Source of the DNA: an uncultured Gammaproteobacteria bacterium
GTDB taxonomy: Bacteria; Pseudomonadota; Gammaproteobacteria; Pseudomonadales; Pseudohongiellaceae
Assembly: GCA_903837345.1 (NCBI GenBank)
Contig: CAILUG010000056.1
Coordinates: 62,001-126,000 of the forward strand
DNA: 64,000 nt
Direction of reading: 5' to 3'
The position numbers were made by a program, and so were the translations under genes. This document shows positions 26,140-33,765 of the stretch, one piece after another. The first letter of the stretch is position 1. Each line of letters begins with the position of its first letter. The notes below the pieces were generated by a model. That model was not told the origin of the DNA and ran no database searches. It saw nothing but the letters and a program-made list of their open reading frames with translations.

Positions 26140-27078
26140 ATGAAAAATCGCATGATTCGATTGGTGACACTCTGTTTATTCACCGCTCCGGCTGCAATGG
26201 CAGCAGACAGCGCGTTGCAGCCGCCAGGCGTGATCGGCGCGCCTGCCGGCAGCGGCCGCTGGCCGGCAGTGGCCGAGTCGCGTGCCGATTTCACCACCCA
26301 TACACTGTACCGGCCTGCTTCACTGCCGGCGTCAAAATTGCCGCTGCTGGTATGGGGCAATGGTGGCTGCAGTGACAACGGCCTTGCCCACAGCCTGTTC
26401 CTGCGCGAGATTGCTTCGCATGGTTATGTAGTGATCGCACTGGGACATGCGCGTGCCGAACCATCTACCAGGCCTGCCGCTCCTGCGATTCCGCCTGCAC
26501 CCGGGGCAGCCCCGCCGCCTGCACCCGCAACAGACGCAACCGATGTCGCCCAGATGAGTGAAGCCATCGCCTGGGCCACTGCCAAAACAGCGCAGCCGGA
26601 TGACATACTGTTCGGTCACATCGATACCAGTCACGTCGCAGTTGCCGGCCACAGTTGCGGCGGCCTGCAGGCAATCAAGCTGTCGGCCGATCCACGCATC
26701 AGCACCACCATGATCTTCGACAGTGGGGTCTATAACACGCCAGGCGGCCGCAGCAACATCAAGGTTGGCAAGGACGAACTTGCCAATATTCATGGCCCCA
26801 TCGCCTACTTCACCGGTGGCCCGAGTGACATTGCCCACCTCAATGCGGTCGATGATGTCTCGCGTATCACCAAGGTGCCGGTATTCTTCGGCTGGATGCC
26901 GGTCGGACACGGGGGTACCTTCTCCGCACCCAACGGCGGTGACTGGGCCGCAGTAGCTGTTCACTGGCTGGACTGGCAGTTGAAAGGCCAGGCTGATGCC
27001 GGCCGCTGGTTCAACGGACAGGATTGCACGCTGTGCCGCGACGGCCGCTGGACCGTGGAACGAGCCGTTACGCACTGA
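26140..27078 (+). CDS. Secreted alpha/beta hydrolase with C-terminal CxLC motif, copy B
   Basis: 312 aa from ATG 26140 (AGGAAC upstream) with a signal peptide ending AAMAAD. LLVWGNGGCSDNGLAHS, nucleophile elbow AVAGHSCGGLQAI, YFTGGPSDIAHLN, and the His in PVGHGGTFSAPNGGDW mirror copy A at 18844, and the tail DCTLCRDGRWT is shared with it. A Pro/Ala-rich loop (residues about 115-140) stands where copy A has a Gln/Pro/Ala loop. Likely co-transcribed with the esterase at 25070. Confidence 0.8.
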   Translation: MKNRMIRLVTLCLFTAPAAMAADSALQPPGVIGAPAGSGRWPAVAESRADFTTHTLYRPASLPASKLPLLVWGNGGCSDNGLAHSLFLREIASHGYVVIALGHARAEPSTRPAAPAIPPAPGAAPPPAPATDATDVAQMSEAIAWATAKTAQPDDILFGHIDTSHVAVAGHSCGGLQAIKLSADPRISTTMIFDSGVYNTPGGRSNIKVGKDELANIHGPIAYFTGGPSDIAHLNAVDDVSRITKVPVFFGWMPVGHGGTFSAPNGGDWAAVAVHWLDWQLKGQADAGRWFNGQDCTLCRDGRWTVERAVTH

Positions 27079-27156
27079 GCCTCACTTTCACGTATTTCCC
27101 GCTGCTTGCACATTGTGCGGTTGCCCAGGCAGCCCTGTTGGCCAATAATCAGTTCA

Positions 27157-27172
27157 CAATATTGTCAACAAT
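27157..27172. promoter_or_regulatory. Palindromic motif, site 2 (reverse orientation)
   Basis: CAATATTGTCAACAAT is the reverse complement of ATTGTTGACAATATTG, matching sites at 12572 and 28969. It ends 27 bp before the ATG of the CocE-type hydrolase at 27200, where a bound regulator would block transcription or translation start. Confidence 0.6.
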
Positions 27173-27199
27173 CCACCTAACCCGATGGAGGCAGCAGCA

Positions 27200-28936
27200 A
27201 TGCAAAACGGTATCTGCCAGCTGCGTTGTGTTATTGCCGTCTGTTCCTTGTTGCTGGTACCGGCTGCGGCCATTGCGCAAGCCGGGCCGCAATTCGCCAG
27301 GACTTCAAGCTATGTGAGCGTACGCGACGGCACCCGCCTGGCCATGAATGTATACCGCCCCGTCAGGAACGGCACTGTCGTCGACACAAAATTGCCGGTC
27401 ATCTTCCTGTTCACTCCCTACCGCGCACGCTACCGCAGCCCCGACGGCAAGCTGGTGGAACTGGATCAGGTGCACCGGCTGGGTGTCGACCGGCTGCTTG
27501 AGGCCGGCTATGTGATCGCTGAAGCTGACATCCGCGGCAAGGGTGCCTCCTTCGGGGCGCGTCGCGGATTCCAGGACCGAACCGAAGCGAACGACGGTTA
27601 CGACCTTGTGCAATGGCTGGCCTCACAGCCCTTCTCGAATGGCGTGGTCGGCATGATGGGCTGTTCGTATCTCGGCGGCTCTACGGTACAAGTGGCCAGC
27701 ACGCAGCCACCGGCGCTGAAGGCGGCCTTCATCGGTGCCACCGATCTCGACAAGTTTGATTTCGTACGAGCCGGTGGCATCACGGCCCAGTTCAACACCC
27801 GTCCTGACGAACCGCTCAGCGATGATCTGGCCAGCATGCCAATGGATGATGACAGAGACGGCAGCCTGCTGCGTGCTGCCGTGACCCAACATGCCGGCAA
27901 CACACCGATGGCAGCATTGTGGTACGGCATGCCCTTTCGCGACAGTATTTCACCACTGACTGGCAACCGCTTCTGGGAAGAAGTCGGGCCCTACTCCTAT
28001 TTGCCGGCACTGAAGGCATCCGGCATCGCCACCTATTACTGGGGCAACCTGAAGGATGAACCGACCAGCCAGGTGATCCTTGCCGCCGCCAACCTGGGCA
28101 GCAAACTGCTGATCGGCCCGGGCAGCCATTGCGTGGCGCCACCGGAATTCGATCTTGGCGGCGAAATCCTGCGTTTTTTTGATCATCACCTCAAGGGCAG
28201 CGACAATGGTATTGAAAAGGAACCCCGCAATACCTGGTGGGTCGAGAATGCAGCGGCGGACCGGCACTGGCAACACAGCGAACTCTTGCCGGGTGCTGCC
28301 GCCACGCCGCACACCTGGTACCTCGCCAATGCAACGACACCCGACCCGGGTCTGATCGACAAGAGACCAACCGTGCAAAACACGCGGAACTTCACCGTCG
28401 ATTACCAGGTAGGCGAAGGTGAATACTTCGCGTTCTGGGTCGAGCCCCAGGACGCGCACGGCCTTACCTTCACCAGCGCGCCGCTTGCGCACGAGCTCTT
28501 GCTCGAAGGCTATCCACTCGCCCATCTGCGGTTGGCCGCCGACCGTGATGACATCAACGCCTTTGTGTATCTGGAAGAAATTGACGGGGCAGACAAGGTC
28601 GAAGTGCTGTCGCATGGCCGGCTGGCCGCCTCCTATCGTGCCACCGCCACGCCACCCTTTGACATGCTGGGACTGCCCTGGCATCCCGGCCGCGAAGCTG
28701 ATCGCCTGCCGCTGGTGCCGGGCAAGGTTGCCGGTCTCGATATCGCACTGCTGCCGGTTTCGCACCTGGTACCGGCCGGTCACCGTCTGCGCGTCACCGT
28801 CACCGGCGCCGACCCGCGCCAGCGCAATCTGGCGCAGATCCGCCTGGACCCGCCTCCGCACATTACATTGGGTCTGGGTGGCGAAGCAGGCTCGCAGATC
28901 GTGTTGCCAGTACGCCAACCACAATTCAAACCTTGA
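27200..28936 (+). CDS. Secreted CocE/NonD-type alpha/beta hydrolase (X-Pro dipeptidyl-peptidase family)
   Basis: 578 aa; ATG 27200 chosen for the GGAGG 8 bases upstream. A signal peptide (LLLVPAAAIAQ) is followed by the peptidase S15 fold: SVRDGTRLAMNVYRP, ADIRGKGASFGARRGF, the nucleophile elbow VGMMGCSYLGGSTVQ, a cap domain, GPGSHCVAPPEFD with the catalytic His, and the C-terminal jelly-roll (ARSTYRAT-type region here LAASYRATATP, VPAGHRLRVTVTGADP). Characterised relatives hydrolyse cocaine esters, acyl esters or peptides. A palindromic operator-like site lies 27 bp before the start. Confidence 0.87.
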   Translation: MQNGICQLRCVIAVCSLLLVPAAAIAQAGPQFARTSSYVSVRDGTRLAMNVYRPVRNGTVVDTKLPVIFLFTPYRARYRSPDGKLVELDQVHRLGVDRLLEAGYVIAEADIRGKGASFGARRGFQDRTEANDGYDLVQWLASQPFSNGVVGMMGCSYLGGSTVQVASTQPPALKAAFIGATDLDKFDFVRAGGITAQFNTRPDEPLSDDLASMPMDDDRDGSLLRAAVTQHAGNTPMAALWYGMPFRDSISPLTGNRFWEEVGPYSYLPALKASGIATYYWGNLKDEPTSQVILAAANLGSKLLIGPGSHCVAPPEFDLGGEILRFFDHHLKGSDNGIEKEPRNTWWVENAAADRHWQHSELLPGAAATPHTWYLANATTPDPGLIDKRPTVQNTRNFTVDYQVGEGEYFAFWVEPQDAHGLTFTSAPLAHELLLEGYPLAHLRLAADRDDINAFVYLEEIDGADKVEVLSHGRLAASYRATATPPFDMLGLPWHPGREADRLPLVPGKVAGLDIALLPVSHLVPAGHRLRVTVTGADPRQRNLAQIRLDPPPHITLGLGGEAGSQIVLPVRQPQFKP

Positions 28937-28968
28937 CGACATCCCCCGACTCCACGCATTATTGATTT

Positions 28969-28996
28969 CAACATTGTCAACAATATTGTTGTCAAT
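28969..28996. promoter_or_regulatory. Palindromic motif, tandem sites 3 and 4
   Basis: ATTGTCAACAAT (28973-28984) is directly followed by ATTGTTGTCAAT (28985-28996), a one-mismatch inverted copy. The first 20 bases from 28969 match site 1 at 19 of 20 positions. Oddly, the element sits between two convergent genes (hydrolase end 28936, GntR end 29068), where no annotated start is nearby. Confidence 0.6.
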
Positions 28997-29067
28997 AAAA
29001 TCACAAGCCTGACCAGCATGGGAAACCGGCATGAACATTGGTTTGGAAAGAGCAGCCCCGGCGACGG

Positions 29068-29754
29068 TCAGATATGCAGTTTGCTGTTGATTTCCAGAAG
29101 AGCAGTAAAGCCGTCGTTGATATGGCTGCGCATGGCTTTTTCCGCGGCTTCAGGCTTGCCGTCGACGATGGCCCTGGTGATCACTTTGTGGTCGGCATTG
29201 GCACGGTCAATGCGCTGGGCATTGTAGAAAGTGCCAAACAGCAGCCGGTAAACCGGCACCGACAGCTGCGTGAGAAATTGCGCAGCGTAGGCATTGCCGG
29301 AACCGGCGATAATAAGCTTGTGCCAGGCATCGTTGAGCTGGGCAAAGCTGGCATGGTCGCCGGTGGATTCCAGCGCGTTCATCGCGCGCTGGAGTTTTTG
29401 CAATTGCTGCTTTTGCGCTTTTTTGTCCGATCTTGCAAACTCGCTGGCGGCCATGCCTTCAAGTGCCATCCTGGCCTGGTAAATCTGATGCACTTCATCC
29501 ATGCCTAGTTGCCGCACTGACGCACCGCGAAACTCTTCGATGCTGACCAGACCCTCGCTTTCCAGTCGCTTGAGCGCTTCGCGCACCTTGCTGCGACTGG
29601 CACCTGTCTCCTTGACGATGTCAGCTTCCACCAGTCGCTGCCCCGGTACCAGCCGGCCCACCCTGATCTTGTCGCGCAGGAGTTCCACAACATCACGGGT
29701 GACAACAGCAACTTGCTTGGGCTTGGCTCTTTTGAGGGAGGGTTTTGTCGGCAT
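29068..29754 (-). CDS. GntR-family regulator, FCD subfamily
   Basis: 228 aa. The N-terminal winged helix is clear (VVELLRDKIRVGRLVPGQRL, DIVKETGASRSKVREALKRL, GLVSIEEFRGASVRQL) and the C-terminal all-helical FCD domain has the expected metal-site histidines and Asp (RMALEGMAAS, LNDAWHKLIIAGSGN, ADHKVITRAIVDG, MRSHINDGF). Such regulators respond to organic acids. It diverges from the TRAP/CoA-transferase operon with a 54-bp gap, so it is the obvious candidate regulator of that operon; the gap itself contains no clear palindrome. The ATTGTYRACAAT sites (TTGT-N2-ACAA) have a form compatible with this subfamily. Confidence 0.9.
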   Translation of the reverse strand: MPTKPSLKRAKPKQVAVVTRDVVELLRDKIRVGRLVPGQRLVEADIVKETGASRSKVREALKRLESEGLVSIEEFRGASVRQLGMDEVHQIYQARMALEGMAASEFARSDKKAQKQQLQKLQRAMNALESTGDHASFAQLNDAWHKLIIAGSGNAYAAQFLTQLSVPVYRLLFGTFYNAQRIDRANADHKVITRAIVDGKPEAAEKAMRSHINDGFTALLEINSKLHI

Positions 29755-29808
29755 AAAGGCAGATTCCGGTTTACATCACTGGCAGCGCTCGGCCCCTGAT
29801 GGTGCCGC

Positions 29809-30948
29809 ATGATCCATCATTTACCGAGCAGTAGGCAATCGCGAGGTCCACTGTCGCTGGTCTTCACGGGCGATGTCATTCTTGATGTGCCGGATCCTGA
29901 TCACTGGCTGTCAGGCATTGCACCAGCATTGCAACAGGCTGATCTTGCAATCGGCCATCTGGAAGTGCCACACACCACACATACACAAGAGTATGGCCAT
30001 GACGTACCGGCACCCGGTGCCAACCCCGCCCATCTCGCAGCGCTGTCCCGCGCCGGTTTCGCCGCCATGACGCTGGCAGGCAACCATATCGCCGACTGTG
30101 GTGAAACCGGAATCAATGACACTCTGGCCGGGCTCGCCGCGCAGTCAATTGCATACTGTGGCGCTGGCGCCAGCCTGGCCCAGGCACGACAACCGGCACT
30201 GCTGCAAATCAAGGACCGCAAGCTGGCACTGCTCAGCTATAACTGCGTGGGACCGGAAAGCAGTTGGGCTACTGCCGGGCATGCCGGCTGCGCCTATCTG
30301 CCGGTGACAACCGGCGACGGCGCACCGGTGGCGCCGGCCCGCACGCTGCTGGCACCAACGCCGGAAGCCTTCACGATACTGCGTAACGACATCGCCAGCG
30401 CCCGCGCGCAGGCTGGGCTGGTCGTGGTGGCCCTGCACAAGGGCATCGTGCACACACCGGCCGTGGTCGCGCCGTATGAACGCGCACTGGCACATGCTGC
30501 CATCGAAGCCGGAGCCGATCTGGTCATTGGCCATCATGCCCATATCGTGCGCGGCATTGAATTCCATCATGGCAAACCGATCTTTCACGGTCTGGGCAAC
30601 GGCTGCGTTGTCACCCGTGCGCTGGACCCGGGCCAGCCGCATGCAGCCCGTGCAGCATGGGCCCAACGCCGCCAGCAATTGTTCGGTTTCGTGCCCGACC
30701 CGGCCTACAAGCTGGCACCCTTCCATCCGGAAGCCATCAATGCGTTTATCGCACGGGTGTTGTGGCATCAGGACGGCAGCCTTGAGGTTGGGTTGGTGCC
30801 GGTACATGTCGACGCACCGGGCCGGCCGCGGCTGGCCAATGCAGAAGAAGCCGCACGCATCAGTGCCTATGTGCAAGCGATCACTCTTCAGGCAGGATTG
30901 GGCGCTCGCTGTTTTACTCCCCGTGCTGACATGGTGGTAATCACATGA
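29809..30948 (+). CDS. CapA-like metallophosphoesterase-fold protein
   Basis: 379 aa, first gene of the rightward operon to 39405. No signal peptide. CapA-family landmarks: VFTGDVILDVPDP, ADLAIGHLEVPHT (a usual N-x-E appears as H-x-E), AAMTLAGNHIADCGETGINDT, LLSYNCVG, VVVALHKGIVHT and ADLVIGHHAHIVRGIEFHHGKPIFHGLGN. These give the D, N-H, H and G-H-x-H residues of the calcineurin-like metal centre. CapA proteins were named from poly-gamma-glutamate synthesis, but many homologues lie in catabolic operons with unknown substrates. The stop overlaps the next ATG by 4 bases. A clear ribosome site is lacking. Confidence 0.83.
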   Translation: MIHHLPSSRQSRGPLSLVFTGDVILDVPDPDHWLSGIAPALQQADLAIGHLEVPHTTHTQEYGHDVPAPGANPAHLAALSRAGFAAMTLAGNHIADCGETGINDTLAGLAAQSIAYCGAGASLAQARQPALLQIKDRKLALLSYNCVGPESSWATAGHAGCAYLPVTTGDGAPVAPARTLLAPTPEAFTILRNDIASARAQAGLVVVALHKGIVHTPAVVAPYERALAHAAIEAGADLVIGHHAHIVRGIEFHHGKPIFHGLGNGCVVTRALDPGQPHAARAAWAQRRQQLFGFVPDPAYKLAPFHPEAINAFIARVLWHQDGSLEVGLVPVHVDAPGRPRLANAEEAARISAYVQAITLQAGLGARCFTPRADMVVIT

Positions 30949-31412
30949 AGCAAGTCCCTGCTTCCCGCAATTCTGCTGCACTGGTGCTGATCGGCGGCGG
31001 AGCCCTGCTGACCGCGATGATGATTGACACGCTGGCTGTCATAGGCCGTCATACCGGCATTCCGTTGCTGGGCTCCATCGAACTGGTGCAAGTGCTGGTG
31101 GGTGTCGCTGGCGCCATGTCCATTGTGGCCGCAACCCTCCACGGCTCACATGCGGTGGTGCGCATTCTCACCTCCCGCCTCAGCGCAGGCAGCGCATTGC
31201 CGCTGCGTCGCCTCAATCTGGCGGCATCGGCATTGTTCTTTGTTGCACTGGCCGCCGGTTCGCTCTGGGTTGGCTCCGAACTGTGGCACAGCCAGGAAGA
31301 AAGCGAACTGTGGCAAGTTCCCTACAAGCCACTGCGCCTGCTGATCAGTAGTGCCATGGTGGCGACAGCGGCGCTGTTCGTGCGAGCAGCGTGGCGAGGT
31401 GAAGGCAAATGA
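30945..31412 (+). CDS. TRAP transporter small membrane subunit (DctQ-type)
   Basis: 155 aa, about four hydrophobic segments (ALVLIGGGALLTAMMIDTLA, LVQVLVGVAGAMSIVAATL, LAASALFFVALAAGSLWVG, LLISSAMVATAALFVRAAW), the usual DctQ topology. ATGA overlaps join it to CapA upstream and DctM downstream. Together with DctM (31409) and the binding protein (37177) it forms a complete sodium- or proton-driven uptake system, usually for carboxylic acids. The binding protein gene is separated by three enzyme genes, which is uncommon. Confidence 0.87.
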   Translation: MKQVPASRNSAALVLIGGGALLTAMMIDTLAVIGRHTGIPLLGSIELVQVLVGVAGAMSIVAATLHGSHAVVRILTSRLSAGSALPLRRLNLAASALFFVALAAGSLWVGSELWHSQEESELWQVPYKPLRLLISSAMVATAALFVRAAWRGEGK

Positions 31413-32716
31413 TGGCGACACCGGAGACCGGACTGATCGGGGTCATGGTGCTGTTGGCACTGTTGCTGCTGGGCATGCCCATCGGCACGGCACTGGGACT
31501 GGTCGGCATCGGCGGCCTCACTCTGGTGCTGGGCCTTGAGCCGGCACTGATCAAGTCAGCCGATGTGCTGGTGGAAACACTGACGAGGTACGAACTCGGC
31601 ACGCTGCCATTGTTCATGTTGATGGCACATCTCAGTTTTTCGTCGGAAGTCAGTCGTGACCTGTTCAATGCCGCCGCGCGCTGCATTGGTCACCGGCGCG
31701 GCGGGCTGGCGCTCGCTTCCATCGCAGGATGTGCCGGCTTTGGCGCCATCAACGGTTCCAGCCTGGCCACTGCTGCCACTATCGGACTGGTGGCAATTCC
31801 GGAAATGCGGCGCCATGGCTACTCCGATGCACTCGCCACCGGCGCCGTCGCAGCTGGCGGTACTCTGGGACAATTGATTCCTCCCTCCGGTGCACTGATT
31901 GTGTTCGGCATTATCGCGCAGCAATCAATTGGTAGGCTGTTCAACGCCGCCATCGTGCCCGGCCTGACCCAGATGTTGTTTTATATGGTGGTCATTTCGT
32001 TGCTGGTGCGCTGGCGCCCGCAGCTGGCTCCGCAAACGCCGAAAGCGGATTGGCCGGAGCGTCGCGCTGCGCTGATAAAAATCGTCGATATTCTTGCGCT
32101 GATGCTGCTGGTGATCGGCGGCATCGTGGTTGGCTGGTTCACCCCGTCGGAAGCGGCGTCGGTCGGCGCGGCAGGTTCGCTGGCAATTTGCGCATGGCGG
32201 CGCCGGCTGTCATGGGCCGTGCTGTACCGCTCGCTGGAAGAAACGCTGAAGACCAGCGGCCTCATTTACACAGTGATCATCGGCACGCTGGTATTCTCGG
32301 TGTTCATCGCCACTACCGGCCTGCCCGACGCCGCCAGCCGGCTCATCGTGCAGCTGGGCGGTGGCCCGATCAGCACCACTCTGCTCATGGGGGTGTTGCT
32401 GTTGCTGCTCGGCTCCATTCTGGATGGTCTCTCGCTGATGTTGCTGGCAACGCCGATCCTGCTGCCCGTGATCGTCAAACTCGGATTGTCACCCATCTGG
32501 TTCGGCATCTTCATTACCCGAACGATGGAGATCGGCTTCATCCATCCGCCCATGGGCATGAATCTCTACGTGATCCAGGGTGTTGCCGGCGACATCACGA
32601 TCGGCCGCATTTTCCGCGGGGTATTGCCCTTTCTGGCTGCCGACTTTGTGCATCTGTTGCTGTTGATCCTGTTTCCCGCGCTGGCGCTTGCATTGCCGCG
32701 ATGGTTGGCCTCATGA
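31409..32716 (+). CDS. TRAP transporter large permease subunit (DctM-type)
   Basis: 435 aa with about 12 hydrophobic segments. DctM signatures include MLMAHLSFSSEVSRDLFNAA, CAGFGAINGSSLATAATIG, GGTLGQLIPPSGALIVFGI, WFTPSEAASVGAAGSL and FGIFITRTMEIGFIHPPMGM. Length and motifs are normal. It overlaps its neighbours on both sides (ATGA). It is the ion-coupled translocation subunit; the substrate is set by the lipoprotein receptor at 37177. Confidence 0.92.
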   Translation: MMATPETGLIGVMVLLALLLLGMPIGTALGLVGIGGLTLVLGLEPALIKSADVLVETLTRYELGTLPLFMLMAHLSFSSEVSRDLFNAAARCIGHRRGGLALASIAGCAGFGAINGSSLATAATIGLVAIPEMRRHGYSDALATGAVAAGGTLGQLIPPSGALIVFGIIAQQSIGRLFNAAIVPGLTQMLFYMVVISLLVRWRPQLAPQTPKADWPERRAALIKIVDILALMLLVIGGIVVGWFTPSEAASVGAAGSLAICAWRRRLSWAVLYRSLEETLKTSGLIYTVIIGTLVFSVFIATTGLPDAASRLIVQLGGGPISTTLLMGVLLLLLGSILDGLSLMLLATPILLPVIVKLGLSPIWFGIFITRTMEIGFIHPPMGMNLYVIQGVAGDITIGRIFRGVLPFLAADFVHLLLLILFPALALALPRWLAS

Positions 32717-33765
32717 CCCCGCTCGACACTTTGCTCAGTTCCATCCTCGCCGATCCGCTGGCAGCTTCGCGCGCGGCCACCGCGCCGGTCGCGTTTGTCG
32801 GTTTTGATTTTCCGCTCGATCTGGTGTTGTGCGGTGCACGCCATTTCAGTCACCTGCCGTGGCGCACCGACCGGCCGACACCGGCAGCGGACCGCTGGCT
32901 GGAATCATCTTTTGCAGGCTGGACGCGCTCGATGCTGCAGGATTGGGCCGATGGCGCGTTCGATCATTTAGACGCGGTAGTGTTCACGCGCGGTGATGAC
33001 TCGTCGCAACGGCTTTACTATTATCTGTGCGAATTGCAGCGCCGCGAATTCATCGCCGGCCCCGAGCCGCTGATGTTCGACGTGGCGCAGATTCCGCGCG
33101 CATCCAGCATCGCCCACAACCGTCAGGCACTCACCCGTTTGCTCGACCAGCTCGGTATCGATCCGCAGTTGCTGGCTGCCGGCCGTCTGCGCGCCAATGC
33201 ACAACGCGAACTGTTTGCGAGTCTCGATCTGGATCGCTGCGGGCCGGGCCATCGCTACGAGCACATTGCCCGCGCCAGTCTCTTCGCTGATCTGGGCCCG
33301 GCCTTGCAACAGGCAACATTCACCGATGACATGGCAGCACCGTGCGTGCTGCTGGCCGGCTCCTCACCACCCGATGACCGTTTCCATTGCGCCATCGAAA
33401 CCGTGGGCTGGAACGTCGGGGGCGACAGCTATCACCGCGCCTTGCGACGTCACGGCGCGCCCCTTGCCACCGACTGCGATGCACTCAGTGCCATGGCCAG
33501 CCATCTCAACCAGAGTTGCCATGGCCCGCGGGCGTTCGTCGACCGCACCGCCACCCTGCTCGATGACATAAAACTTGCGCAGGCTAAGGCCGTGGTGCTG
33601 TGGCTGACGGAAGAAGACGAAGCACTGGCATGGAGCGTGGCGCAGCAACGCCAGGCGCTGGCGCACTGCGGTGTACCGACACTGGTGCTGACTCGTCGGC
33701 GCTGGGACGGCAGTGACGGGGCTGCCGATGCCATGCAGCAATTTTTACGGGAGCAGACACAATGA
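32713..33765 (+). CDS. 2-hydroxyacyl-CoA dehydratase/BcrB-like subunit lacking cluster cysteines
   Basis: 350 aa. The frame is open further upstream, but ATG 32713 overlaps the DctM stop (ATGA). The fold follows the HgdB/BcrB-type family: VGFDFPLDLVLCGARHFSHLPW at residues 29-50, SSFAGWTRSML at 65-75, AVVFTRGDDSSQRLYYYL at 88-105, MFDVAQIPR, then IETVGWNVGGDSYHRALR. In family members a Cys stands in the PCS-like position and in the CD-x-x-R-x-Y motif; here these read F67-A68-G69 and D95-D96, and no Cys appears in the third C-terminal place. I infer loss of the [4Fe-4S] ligands, so this may be a structural partner of the subunit at 35894. Confidence 0.7.
   Translation: MTPLDTLLSSILADPLAASRAATAPVAFVGFDFPLDLVLCGARHFSHLPWRTDRPTPAADRWLESSFAGWTRSMLQDWADGAFDHLDAVVFTRGDDSSQRLYYYLCELQRREFIAGPEPLMFDVAQIPRASSIAHNRQALTRLLDQLGIDPQLLAAGRLRANAQRELFASLDLDRCGPGHRYEHIARASLFADLGPALQQATFTDDMAAPCVLLAGSSPPDDRFHCAIETVGWNVGGDSYHRALRRHGAPLATDCDALSAMASHLNQSCHGPRAFVDRTATLLDDIKLAQAKAVVLWLTEEDEALAWSVAQQRQALAHCGVPTLVLTRRRWDGSDGAADAMQQFLREQTQ

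Noticed and set aside
27950-29038. A 362-codon leftward open frame
   Set aside because: Antisense shadow of the CocE-type hydrolase in GC-rich sequence; no recognisable protein features.
29031-29090. Short frame MNIGLERAAP next to the tandem palindromes
   Set aside because: Only about 19 codons, no ribosome site, and overlaps the GntR 3' end; not enough to call a gene.
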